Under the pieces are notes generated by a model. The model ran no database searches, was not told where the DNA came from, and saw only the letters and a list, made by a program, of their open reading frames with translations. A program made the translations under genes and the position numbers. Positions 34,982 to 43,496 of a stretch of 64,000 nt of DNA are shown here, piece by piece (the first letter of the stretch is position 1; each line of letters opens with the position of its first letter). Where the stretch lies: assembly GCA_041678005.1 (NCBI GenBank), contig JBAYOW010000001.1, forward strand, positions 48,695-112,694, given 5' to 3'. This DNA is from Sulfurivermis sp041678005 (GTDB lineage Bacteria; Pseudomonadota; Gammaproteobacteria; Thiohalomonadales; Thiohalomonadaceae).

Positions 34982-35839
34982 TTATTCATATGTATCTGCT
35001 TCCATGGTCTTTGATGGATATACAACAGCTGTCACGAGCTTGACATGTATGGAACCGAAGGTCTCGGTCTGAATCAATTCCACTAATGACTGTTTGAGCA
35101 GTTCAAGGATAGCCAACAGGGTAACGACCACACCACGCTTGCCCTCATCGAGACGGAACAAGCGCGTAAATTCAGTGAAGTGTTCAGCATTGAGCATCTC
35201 CAACACCTGCGACATACGCTCACGCACCGATAAAGGCTCACGACTTATTTGGTGGCTGCTGAACATTTCCGCTCGGCGCAGGACATCGGCAAGCGCCAAC
35301 AGCAAGCCTTTCAAATCTACTGGCGGTGGTGTGCGCACCACCTCAAGCCTGGGCAAATCGACAACCAGCGGAAAGGTATCTCGTTCCACACGCGGCAACT
35401 CATCGATATCCTCTGCGGCCTTTTTGTATCGTTCATACTCCTGCAGACGACGCACCAGCTCGGCACGCGGGTCATCCTCATCCTCGTCCACACATGCAGG
35501 ACGCGGCAACAACATGCGTGATTTGATCTCGGCCAGCATGGCGGCCATCACCAGATACTCCGCCGCAAGCTCCAGATTGACTGTCTTCATCAGTTCCACG
35601 TATTCCATGTACTGATGAGTTACCTCAGCGATGGGGATATCGAGGACATCGAGATTCTGCCGCCTGATGAGATACAGCAACAGATCAAGCGGCCCCTCAA
35701 AGGCCTCAAGAAAGACCTCCAACGCCTGCGGTGGAATATAGAGATCTTTGGGCAGCTCGGTAATGGGTGAGCCCTGCACAATGGCAAATGGCATCTCCTG
35801 CTGCGGACTTATCAGACAATCTGGCTTGGCTTCACTCAC
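34982..35839 (-). CDS. scpA: Segregation and condensation protein A (kleisin)
   Basis: 285 residues from a GTG at 35839, which has an AGGA 8-9 bases upstream and lies 11 bases after the trpS stop; the frame extends further but only into trpS. Kleisin signature FEGPLDLLLYLIRRQNLDVLDIPIAEVT, then EYLVMAAMLAEIKSRMLLP and the C-terminal winged helix. It bridges SMC heads. Confidence 0.94.
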   Translation of the reverse strand: MSEAKPDCLISPQQEMPFAIVQGSPITELPKDLYIPPQALEVFLEAFEGPLDLLLYLIRRQNLDVLDIPIAEVTHQYMEYVELMKTVNLELAAEYLVMAAMLAEIKSRMLLPRPACVDEDEDDPRAELVRRLQEYERYKKAAEDIDELPRVERDTFPLVVDLPRLEVVRTPPPVDLKGLLLALADVLRRAEMFSSHQISREPLSVRERMSQVLEMLNAEHFTEFTRLFRLDEGKRGVVVTLLAILELLKQSLVELIQTETFGSIHVKLVTAVVYPSKTMEADTYE

Positions 35840-35849
35840 CTGGGTTTTC

Positions 35850-37067
35850 CTATCGGTAGCCAAGACCCATCGCCTGACGCACTTCTTCAAGCGTTGCCCT
35901 GGCCGCACTACGTGCAGCCTCACCACCTTCACTGAGGATCATGCGTACGCGCTCCGGATCATTACTGAATTCAGTAATGCGCTCCTGGATCGGTCGCAGT
36001 TCATTAAGCACGGCATCAATTATCGGTTGCTTGCAATCAATGCAACCTATCGTGGCCTGGGTGCAGCCTTCCACCACCCACTGCTTCACATCTTCAGTGG
36101 AATATACCTGATGCAACTGCCACACCGGACATCTATTTGGATCGCCCGGATCAGTCCGGCGAATACGCGCCGGGTCGGTCGGCATAGTACGCAATTTTTG
36201 CTCCACAATTTTGGGCTCATCGCGCAAGGAAATCGTATTGTTATAGGACTTAGACATCTTCTGGCCGTCCAAGCCCGGCATCTTTGAGGCTGGCGTTAAC
36301 ATGGCCTGTGGCTCTGGCAAGATAATGCGGCTGCTGCCATCGAGATAACCAAACAAACGCTCACGATCGGCCAGGGTTATATTCTGCTGCGACTCTAGCA
36401 AGGCACGTCCTGTAGCCAGTGCTTCATGATCACCCTGCTCGGTATAACGCCTGCGCAAATCGTGATAAAGAGCAGCATTTTTCTTACCCATCTTCTTAAT
36501 TGCTGCCTCTGATTTATCGACAAAATCAGGCTCACGACCATAGATATGATTGAAGCGCCGCGCCACCTCGCGAGTGATCTCCACATGAGCCACCTGATCC
36601 TCACCCACAGGTACCAGCCCGGCACGGTAAATCAGGATGTCGGCACTTTGCAGCAAGGGATAGCCAAGAAAGCCATAGGTGGCCAAATCCTTTTCCTTCA
36701 ACTTCTCCTGCTGATCCTTATAGGTAGGCACACGCTCCAGCCAGCCCAGTGGCGTAATCATCGATAAGAGCAAGTGCAGCTCGGCATGCTCAGGCACGCG
36801 AGACTGAATAAATATCTTTGCCGAATTGGGATTGAGGCCAACCGCCAACCAATCCACGGCCATTTCCCAGGCCGAGGACTGGATGCCTGAGGTGTCCTCA
36901 TAAGAGGTCGTCAAGGCATGCCAGTCTGCAATGAAAAACAAACAGTCATATTCATACTGCAATTTGATCCAGTTCTTCAGCACCCCGTGGTAGTGTCCCA
37001 GATGCAAACGGCCGGTAGGCCGCATGCCGGAAAGGACTCGCTGATGGGAAGAGGCAAGGGAATTCAC
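35850..37067 (-). CDS. trpS: Tryptophanyl-tRNA synthetase
   Basis: 405 residues, longer than the about 335 of E. coli TrpS and like the longer form found in several proteobacteria. Class I signatures: GRLHLGHYHG (HIGH equivalent) and KMSKSYNNTI (KMSKS). It sits between an M50 protease and scpA, with gaps of 8-10 bases. Confidence 0.96.
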   Translation of the reverse strand: MNSLASSHQRVLSGMRPTGRLHLGHYHGVLKNWIKLQYEYDCLFFIADWHALTTSYEDTSGIQSSAWEMAVDWLAVGLNPNSAKIFIQSRVPEHAELHLLLSMITPLGWLERVPTYKDQQEKLKEKDLATYGFLGYPLLQSADILIYRAGLVPVGEDQVAHVEITREVARRFNHIYGREPDFVDKSEAAIKKMGKKNAALYHDLRRRYTEQGDHEALATGRALLESQQNITLADRERLFGYLDGSSRIILPEPQAMLTPASKMPGLDGQKMSKSYNNTISLRDEPKIVEQKLRTMPTDPARIRRTDPGDPNRCPVWQLHQVYSTEDVKQWVVEGCTQATIGCIDCKQPIIDAVLNELRPIQERITEFSNDPERVRMILSEGGEAARSAARATLEEVRQAMGLGYR

Positions 37068-37075
37068 GAATACTC

Positions 37076-37771
37076 CTAGGCGTTCATCAAGACAGAAAGC
37101 AGACTCATATATAGATTTACAGACAGGCCAGAGACTACCGACAACATCACCAGCATCAGCCCGATGGCCGGCCAGAGGATCTTGCCGAGCAGACCAGTAA
37201 ACATCAACGCCAGCAGGATAGGAAAGCCATAAGGCTCAAGGCGTGAGACCTTCCAGGACAATGGCCCGGGCAACAGTCCTACCAACACCCTGCCGCCATC
37301 CAGGGGCGGCAGGGGCAGCATATTCAAGACCATCAAAACAGTATTAATGAAGATCCCGGCGACACCGCTATAGACCAGATACATGGCCGCCGCATTACCA
37401 GCGCCAAGTTCCATGCCGAGTCGTATGATCAGTGCCCAAAATACAGCCATCAACAGATTGGACAAAGGCCCGGCTATTGCCACCAGCGCCATATCACGCT
37501 TGGGATGACGCAGGTTCTCCCAGGTCACTGGTACTGGTTTGGCCCAACCAAACAGAAAACCACCAAGCATCAACAACAACCCAGGCACAAGGATCGTACC
37601 CATAGGATCGATATGCTTAATGGGGTTTAAGGTGAGTCGCCCCAACATCCTGGCCGTGGGATCGCCCAGCTGCAAGGCCATCCAGCCATGTGCCGTTTCA
37701 TGCACGGTAATAGCAAACAAGACAGGCAAGACCCAGACCACCACACGCTGCAAAAGATTCAGTTCATCCAT
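37076..37771 (-). CDS. Site-2 type (M50) membrane metalloprotease
   Basis: 231 residues from an ATG at 37771, 7 bases after the yciO stop; the longer frame to 37840 lies in yciO. About five hydrophobic segments. Zinc motif HETAHG near residue 24 and the second metal ligand region NMLPLPPLDGGRVL. It probably cleaves within membranes; its substrate is unknown. The trpS-M50-yciO linkage is common in proteobacteria. Confidence 0.92.
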   Translation of the reverse strand: MDELNLLQRVVVWVLPVLFAITVHETAHGWMALQLGDPTARMLGRLTLNPIKHIDPMGTILVPGLLLMLGGFLFGWAKPVPVTWENLRHPKRDMALVAIAGPLSNLLMAVFWALIIRLGMELGAGNAAAMYLVYSGVAGIFINTVLMVLNMLPLPPLDGGRVLVGLLPGPLSWKVSRLEPYGFPILLALMFTGLLGKILWPAIGLMLVMLSVVSGLSVNLYMSLLSVLMNA

Positions 37772-37778
37772 GTTCGAA

Positions 37779-38402
37779 TTATACCCCGATCTGCTGGGTA
37801 TCACCCTTACCCTGACGCAACAATACCGGCTTATCATCAACCAAATCGATCACCGTGGTTGATTCCACATCGCCATAACCACCATCAATGATCAAATCCA
37901 CCTGACGCTCCAGCTGCAGACGAAACTCGTAAGGGTCGCTGAGCGGCAATTTTTCACCCGGCATGATCAAGGTGGTGCTCATAATCGGCTCACCAAGCTC
38001 GGCCAGCAAGCTCTGCGCTATGACATTGTCCGGCACTCGAATACCGATCGTTTTGCGCTTGGGATGCTGCAGACGTCGTGGCACTTCCTTGGTGGCAGTC
38101 AAAACAAAAGTATACGGCCCTGGGGTAAGTTGCTTGAGCAGACGATAAGTACTGTTGCCAACCTTAGCATAGGTGGCGATTTCCGATAAATCACGGCAGA
38201 CCAGGGTGAAATGATGACGCTCATCCAAGCGTCGAATAAGGCGTATCCGCTCAATAGCGCCCTTCTCGCCGCTCAGGCAGCCCAGGGCATAACCAGAATC
38301 CGTGGGATAAACGATGACCCCACCACCACGCAACAAATCGGCCGCCTGACGGATCAGCCGAATCTGCGGATTTTCTGCATGGATCTGAAAAAATTGACTC
38401 AT
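37779..38402 (-). CDS. yciO: YciO/Sua5-family protein
   Basis: 207 residues, single Sua5/YrdC domain: VIVYPTDSGYALGC, KRKTIGIRVPDN, STTVIDLVDDKPVLLRQG. It resembles YciO rather than TsaC, which normally makes threonylcarbamoyl-AMP for tRNA; YciO has a related but weaker activity. It lies 33 bases after the PHP phosphatase, as in E. coli trpH(yciV)-yciO. Confidence 0.92.
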   Translation of the reverse strand: MSQFFQIHAENPQIRLIRQAADLLRGGGVIVYPTDSGYALGCLSGEKGAIERIRLIRRLDERHHFTLVCRDLSEIATYAKVGNSTYRLLKQLTPGPYTFVLTATKEVPRRLQHPKRKTIGIRVPDNVIAQSLLAELGEPIMSTTLIMPGEKLPLSDPYEFRLQLERQVDLIIDGGYGDVESTTVIDLVDDKPVLLRQGKGDTQQIGV

Positions 38403-38435
38403 GATTCAACAAGACCTAAAACTGACTGACGAAAA

Positions 38436-39308
38436 CTACCCATGCGATCCAACGGCCTTTGGCTGGCCAAGCTCATATTTATCTTCCCAGGCCTGCCATA
38501 CTGGAGTAAGACCTTCAGGCAGCGCAGCCAACTGACCCAGCTCAAGCCAGGCATGCTCCGGGCCATGAAAATCAGAACCAGCCGAGGCCAATAAACCCAG
38601 CCCACGGGCATGACGCGCCATGGCCTGCACATCGTCTGGCCCATGGCTACCTGAAACAACCTCCATCGCCTCACCGCCATACTCCATAAACTCAACCAAC
38701 AGACGACGCAACTTGCTGGTAGTAAGTGGGTAACGTGCAGGATGCGCCATGACTGCAACACCGCCTGCCCCACGAATCCAGCCAACCGCCTCTTCCAGCG
38801 CAGCCCATTGGCCGGGCACATAACCAGGTTTATTCGGCTTGATATAATGCTTGAAGATATCGCGCACTGTCTTGCCACAGCCTTGGCTGACAAGAAAGTG
38901 TGCGAAATGCGTGCGACTGATGACGCGCCCACGACTCAATGCCAAAGCCCCTGCGTGCGCGCCAGCTATTCCACGTTGCGCCAGGCGCCGACCCATCTCC
39001 TCGGCGCGCCAGTTGCGAAAATCACGCAAGCGAGCAAGCCCGGTCTGCAAGGGGATATCTGCAGGATCAATATTCAGGCCAACCACATGAATCGTCATGC
39101 CCTGCCAGGTTACGGAAACCTCTACGCCGGCTAATATCTCGATCCCGCTTGCCTCGGCAGCCAGCCTGGCCTCGGCATGACCTGCCGTATCATCGTGATC
39201 GGTCAAGGCCAATACCGTCACCCCGGCAGCAGCTGCGCGCTGAACCAGCGCGGTCGGGCTCAAAGTACCATCGGAAATCCAGCTATGGCTGTGCAAATCG
39301 TAAGACAT
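38436..39308 (-). CDS. rnm: PHP-domain 3',5'-nucleotide phosphatase / RNase AM
   Basis: 290 residues from the ATG at 39308 (a GTG three codons upstream is possible). PHP metal motifs: YDLHSHSWISDG, LTDHDDTAG, GVEVSVTW and a C-terminal SGSDFHGPEH. Its E. coli counterpart (YciV/TrpH) dephosphorylates 3',5'-bisphosphate nucleotides and trims RNA 5' ends. First gene of the minus-strand cluster, divergent from yciB. Confidence 0.93.
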   Translation of the reverse strand: MSYDLHSHSWISDGTLSPTALVQRAAAAGVTVLALTDHDDTAGHAEARLAAEASGIEILAGVEVSVTWQGMTIHVVGLNIDPADIPLQTGLARLRDFRNWRAEEMGRRLAQRGIAGAHAGALALSRGRVISRTHFAHFLVSQGCGKTVRDIFKHYIKPNKPGYVPGQWAALEEAVGWIRGAGGVAVMAHPARYPLTTSKLRRLLVEFMEYGGEAMEVVSGSHGPDDVQAMARHARGLGLLASAGSDFHGPEHAWLELGQLAALPEGLTPVWQAWEDKYELGQPKAVGSHG

Positions 39309-39389
39309 AAGTGACACATTCTACCCCAAGCCCATGACAGGATGTGCTAAAGTTGGCGCCCAACAACCCAGCTAGCCCAAAACATCTCC

Positions 39390-39941
39390 ATGAAACTGCT
39401 GTTTGACCTCTTTCCTATCCTGCTGTTTTTCCTGGCCTACAAGCTGTATGACATCTATACCGCAACGGCAGTAGCTATTGCCGCAGCCTTTATTCAGGTC
39501 ATCTGGTTCTGGTGGCGGCATCGACGCTTTGAAACCATGCATCTGATAACCCTGGCTCTCATTGCCATCCTCGGCGGTGCCACGCTTTGGCTGCAAAACG
39601 AAGCCTTCATAAAATGGAAACCAACTGTCGTCAACTGGTTGTTTGCAGTAGCGTTTTTTGCCAGTCAATTCATTGGTCAAAAACCCCTGGCAGAGCGCAT
39701 GATGGGCACCGCCATCCAGCTACCTGGCCAGATCTGGCTGCGCCTCAATCTCGCCTGGGCAGTTTTTTTTCTCGCCCTGGGCTTTGCCAACCTTTATGTT
39801 ATGTATAACTACAACACCGAAATATGGGTCAATTTCAAACTGTTTGGCATGATGGGATTGACGCTGGCATTCCTGATCGCGCAAGCCTTTTACCTGGCTC
39901 GTCATATCAAACCAGCACCAGACAGCCAGGAAACCGATTGA
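39390..39941 (+). CDS. yciB: Inner-membrane septation protein YciB
   Basis: 183 residues with five or six membrane helices. Family motifs KLLFDLFPILLFFLAYKL, NWLFAVAFFASQFIGQKPLAERMM and the C-terminal NFKLFGMMGLTLAFLIAQ are evident. Also called IspZ/septation protein A. A YciI-family gene follows with a 1-base gap. Confidence 0.95.
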   Translation: MKLLFDLFPILLFFLAYKLYDIYTATAVAIAAAFIQVIWFWWRHRRFETMHLITLALIAILGGATLWLQNEAFIKWKPTVVNWLFAVAFFASQFIGQKPLAERMMGTAIQLPGQIWLRLNLAWAVFFLALGFANLYVMYNYNTEIWVNFKLFGMMGLTLAFLIAQAFYLARHIKPAPDSQETD

Positions 39942-39942
39942 C

Positions 39943-40242
39943 ATGTACTACGCCATCATCAGCCTGGATGTGCCCGATAGCCTGCCACTGCGCCAACAGG
40001 CCCGTCCCGAGCACCTCAAACGCTTGCAACAGCTTAAGGATTCAGGTCGTCTGCTACTGGCCGGGCCACACCCTGCTATAGATAGTGAAGACCCCGGTCC
40101 CGCAGGTTTTACCGGCAGCCTGGTAGTCGCTGAATTTTCCTCATTGACAGAGGCGCAACACTGGGCCGAGGCCGATCCATACCTCAAAGCCGGCGTCTAT
40201 GCAGATGTACAAGTCAGACCCTTCAAAAAGGTATTGCCATGA
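39943..40242 (+). CDS. yciI: YciI family protein
   Basis: 99 residues, ferredoxin-like alpha/beta fold. It begins MYYAIISLDVPDSL; the conserved HLKRLQQLKDSGRLLLAGP and the ADPYLKAGVYADVQVRPFKKV block carry the putative active-site Asp/His residues of the family. Function unsettled. It overlaps the bolA start by 4 bases. Confidence 0.93.
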   Translation: MYYAIISLDVPDSLPLRQQARPEHLKRLQQLKDSGRLLLAGPHPAIDSEDPGPAGFTGSLVVAEFSSLTEAQHWAEADPYLKAGVYADVQVRPFKKVLP

Positions 40243-40523
40243 ATCGAGTTGAAACCATTCGTGAGTGCCTCACGACCAGCTTGTCGCCACAATCATTGAC
40301 CATCACAGACGACAGCCACAGGCATGCCGGGCATGCAAGCGCCGGTGGTGGTGGCCATTTTCGCGTCCAAATCGTCGCCGATGGGTTCCAGAACAAAAGC
40401 ACTCTGCAACGTCACCGCATGGTCTATGACGCCTTGGCTGAACTGTTGCAGTCAAATGAAGTCCATGCCCTCAGTATCGAAGCACTTACCCCTGAAGAAA
40501 CCCGAGCAAAGGAACCTCTATGA
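40239..40523 (+). CDS. bolA: BolA family protein
   Basis: 94 residues. BolA fold with DDSHRHAGHASAGGGGHFRVQIV and the helical RHRMVYDALAELLQSNEVHALSIEALTPEE. The His/Gly-rich loop would bind iron-sulfur clusters with a monothiol glutaredoxin. It overlaps the parvulin gene start by 4 bases, so yciI-bolA-ppi are coupled. Confidence 0.95.
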   Translation: MNRVETIRECLTTSLSPQSLTITDDSHRHAGHASAGGGGHFRVQIVADGFQNKSTLQRHRMVYDALAELLQSNEVHALSIEALTPEETRAKEPL

Positions 40524-41311
40524 AACTCAAGCACAAACTACTCATCGGCTCAGCCCTGGGACTGGCCATGTCTATCCCTGCTTTTGCTGCACCTACCGAC
40601 GTCATCGCCACGGTCAACGGCAGCAAGATCCTGCAAAAAGATGTCGATAACTATATTCAGGAGTTCAGGTTATCACCGGAACAGGCACAACAACGCGATC
40701 TCATAATTGATGAACTGGTATCCCGCCAACTGGTTTATCAGGATGCGATAAAAAAGAAGCTGGATAAAAGACCTGAAGTAATCGCAGAACTGGAGCAGAT
40801 AAAGTCCAAGGTACTGCTCAATGCGGCCGTAAAAGAGGCAGCAAATGCCAAGCCGATCAGCGAAGATGAAATCAAAAAAGAATACGAGTTGCAGCTGCCC
40901 AAGATGCAGCAACAGGAATACAAGGCCCGCCACATCCTGGTAAAGACCGAAGAAGAGGCCAATAATCTGCTTACCGCCCTGGCTCGCGGCGCTGATTTCT
41001 CCACCCTGGCTAATGAAAAATCATTGGACACATCGGCAAAAGATGGCGATCTGGGCTGGTTTCCTGCTAACCAAATGGTGCCACCATTTGCCTAGGCCGT
41101 CAGCCAGATGAAAAAAGGTAGCCACAGCAAGACACCTGTACAAACCCAGTTTGGCTGGCACATCATCTCCCTCGATGATTCCCGTCAAGGCAAGGCACCA
41201 GACTACGAAACCATCAAGCCACAACTGCAAAATTTCCTGCAGCAGCGCCAGATCAGTGCCTATCTGGAAAAACTGCGTACAGGCGCCAAGATCGACATCA
41301 AGACAAAATAA
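40520..41311 (+). pseudogene. Periplasmic parvulin-type peptidyl-prolyl isomerase, interrupted by in-frame TAG
   Basis: The frame from 40520 codes a signal peptide (LLIGSALGLAMSIPAFA), a SurA-like N-terminal helix region and the parvulin domain (KARHILVKTEEEA, DGDLGWFPANQMVPPFA), then a TAG at 41093-41095. The same frame resumes directly with AVSQMKKG...TQFGWHIISLDD and ends at TAA 41311, 263 sense codons in all. Homologues usually read FADAV/FAEAV/FAQAV here, so one base change explains it. The first 191 residues lack the last beta-strand of the domain. TAG is used as a normal stop by hpnE and norB. Pseudogene, suppression or sequencing error remain open. Confidence 0.85.
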
Positions 41312-41355
41312 CCACACGCAGCAATTGATTACTGCAAGACGCTGGTCATAAATAA

Positions 41356-41395
41356 CGCCAACTCCCCCAACAGCCTATTGTTGGGGGAGTTGGCG
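41356..41395. terminator. 17-bp perfect hairpin between parvulin gene and pabB
   Basis: CGCCAACTCCCCCAACA (41356-41372) pairs perfectly with 41379-41395 across a 6-base loop. Lying between convergent genes, it probably ends transcription. No T-run follows on the plus strand; on the minus strand TTATTTAT follows, so it fits pabB somewhat better. Confidence 0.6.
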
Positions 41396-41460
41396 CGTAG
41401 CCAGGGCCTTGCAACCGGGCCCAACCATCAAACCTACACGGGCCATATTAAATATGCATG

Positions 41461-42798
41461 CTACATGCTGTGCAGCTTGAGCACATGCAGCAAGGCTGCC
41501 GCCTTGTCCAGGCTTTCCTGATATTCACCAGTCATGCTCGAATCCACGGTAATCCCGCCGCCAGCAGCAAAGCAGACCTTGCCTTGCGTATAAACCATGC
41601 TGCGAATGGCGATATTGGTATCCATATTGCCATCAAAACCGATATAACCAATGGCACCACAATAAACACCTCGCCGATGCGGCTCCAGCTCTTCGATGAT
41701 CTCCATGCTTCTGAGCTTGGGTGCGCCGGTTATTGAGCCACCCGGAAAGCAGTCACGCAGCAAGTCCATACTGTCACGATCCTGCGCCAATTCGCCGGTC
41801 ACCGTGCTGACCAGATGATGCACGCTGGCAAAGCTCTCCTGCGCAAATAACCGCGGCACCTGCACACTACCAGAAACACAGCTCTTGCCCAGATCATTGC
41901 GCAGCAGATCAACTATCATCAGATTCTCGGCACGATCCTTGACGCTATTTTGCAAATCCGCACGTTGCCTCTCATCGGCCAGTGGCTCAGCCAGACGTGG
42001 GCGCGTACCCTTGATAGGTTTAGTCTCCACTTTGCTGTCCTGCACACGGAGAAACCGCTCTGGCGAGGCACTTAAAACCTGTGCAAAGGGAAAACTCAGC
42101 CAGGCAGCAAAAGGCGCAGGATTTTCCCGCCGCAGCCTTGCATACAAGGCAAAGGCATCGCCCTTGGCCGGTGCACAAAACCGCTGGGCCAGATTGACCT
42201 GATAACAATCGCCGACCTGCAGATAATGCTGCACACGGGCAAAGCGGTCGGCATAATCCTGTGCTGACAGGTTGCTGCACACCTCGCCTTGCACTGTGAA
42301 CATTCCAGTCTCACAGTTCTGCTCAGTCAAATTCTGCCACTGCTGCAAGGCTTCCCGATCGCCACTCAGCCAGCAGGAGCGCATTTGATGATCAACGACA
42401 ACCGCCCAGTCATAAATTCCCACAGCCATTTCCGGCAGTTTCAGATCATCTTCTGCATGCTCGGGCAATGAGACAAAACGCCGCGCCAGATCATAGGCAA
42501 AATACCCAACTGCACCACCGGCAAAGGGTGGTTTATATTGGCAAGGTTCTGTCTCTTGCAGAATTTGCTGAAGCAGGAGCAGAGGATCATCTGTACTGTA
42601 ACTACAGTCCGCGCCACGACAAATTCTGGTTGTAACACCACAGGTAACCAGGGTGACGCGTGGGGCTGCAACAAAAATGTCATAACGATCGCGGCCTGCA
42701 CTGTCCAACCACATACTCCAGGGCAGCGCGGCCAGTGGCTGAAACATGGTCAACACATCATCTGGATAGGGCAAAGCAAAATTATCTACGGAAGTCAC
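41461..42798 (-). CDS. pabB: Aminodeoxychorismate synthase component I
   Basis: 445 residues with a GTG start at 42798. Chorismate-utilising fold: PIKGTRPR (the Lys of PIKGT marks PabB rather than TrpE), FASVHHLVSTVTGEL, PGGSITGAPKLRSMEIIEELEP and the C-terminal YCGAIGYIGFDG. It makes 4-amino-4-deoxychorismate for folate with a PabA glutaminase, not found here. No partner gene is adjacent. Confidence 0.95.
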   Translation of the reverse strand: MTSVDNFALPYPDDVLTMFQPLAALPWSMWLDSAGRDRYDIFVAAPRVTLVTCGVTTRICRGADCSYSTDDPLLLLQQILQETEPCQYKPPFAGGAVGYFAYDLARRFVSLPEHAEDDLKLPEMAVGIYDWAVVVDHQMRSCWLSGDREALQQWQNLTEQNCETGMFTVQGEVCSNLSAQDYADRFARVQHYLQVGDCYQVNLAQRFCAPAKGDAFALYARLRRENPAPFAAWLSFPFAQVLSASPERFLRVQDSKVETKPIKGTRPRLAEPLADERQRADLQNSVKDRAENLMIVDLLRNDLGKSCVSGSVQVPRLFAQESFASVHHLVSTVTGELAQDRDSMDLLRDCFPGGSITGAPKLRSMEIIEELEPHRRGVYCGAIGYIGFDGNMDTNIAIRSMVYTQGKVCFAAGGGITVDSSMTGEYQESLDKAAALLHVLKLHSM

Positions 42799-42931
42799 CG
42801 CAGTGTTCCCCTAGCCATTGCACAGAGAAAGCTGTTAATTTTGTGTAATGTCATAAACACGTCTCGAAAAATGATCGTGGCAACAACTTCTGGCAACTAA
42901 CAGCACGTATTTACCCGCAAAGCAGCATACC

Positions 42932-42974
42932 TTGATGTAAATCAATGTGGCGAACTTGGTTATTTAACTATAAA
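42932..42974 (+). promoter_or_regulatory. FNR/DNR-type box and -10 element upstream of norCB
   Basis: TTGATGTAAATCAA (42932-42945) is a perfect match to the FNR/ANR/DNR palindrome TTGAT-N4-ATCAA. A TATAAA at 42969-42974 would place the transcription start near 42981, about 42 bases from the box centre, which is the class II activator spacing. The norC ATG is at 43047. Oxygen- or NO-responsive induction of norCB is therefore likely. Confidence 0.82.
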
Positions 42975-43046
42975 GTCAATTGGCCATAGCAGTCTCGATG
43001 GCGTCAAGCAGTAACAACAAAAATTGGCGGCCAAGGAGGAAATATA

Positions 43047-43481
43047 ATGAGTGAAACATTTACAAAAAGCATGGCCAGAAACATATATCTAGGGGGAGCT
43101 GCATTCTTCCTGCTTTTGTTTCTGGCCTTGACGTTTGACACTATGGGCACCCTGCCCGAACGTGACAACCGTCATAACATCAACGACCAGGTAGCCCTGG
43201 GCAAGAAGTTATGGGAAGACAACAATTGTATCGGTTGCCATTCCCTGCTGGGAGAAGGCGCCTATTTTGCCCCTGAACTCGGCAACGTCTATACCCGTTT
43301 CGGCGGTAGCAAGGACGCCATCATCGGTTTCATCAAGAGCCGACCGGTCGATGGCATTCCAGGACGGCGTAGCATGCCACAGTTCAATCTTTCCGATGAA
43401 GAATTGGAAGCCATGGCAGAATTTCTGAAATATACCTCAGAGATCAACACCGCCAATTGGCCACCCAATATTCAAGGTTAA
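43047..43481 (+). CDS. norC: Nitric oxide reductase, cytochrome c subunit
   Basis: 144 residues. An N-terminal membrane anchor (YLGGAAFFLLLFLALTF) is followed by a periplasmic cytochrome c domain with heme motif CIGCH and a Met ligand in RRSMPQF. It passes electrons from periplasmic donors to NorB for reduction of NO to N2O. A strong AAGGAGG Shine-Dalgarno sequence precedes the ATG. Confidence 0.97.
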   Translation: MSETFTKSMARNIYLGGAAFFLLLFLALTFDTMGTLPERDNRHNINDQVALGKKLWEDNNCIGCHSLLGEGAYFAPELGNVYTRFGGSKDAIIGFIKSRPVDGIPGRRSMPQFNLSDEELEAMAEFLKYTSEINTANWPPNIQG

Positions 43482-43496
43482 GGGGGAGACAACATT

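Noticed and set aside
41093..41095. TAG as a reassigned sense codon in this organism
   Set aside because: hpnE and norB end at TAG exactly where their families end, so TAG works as a stop here; only a local explanation is kept.
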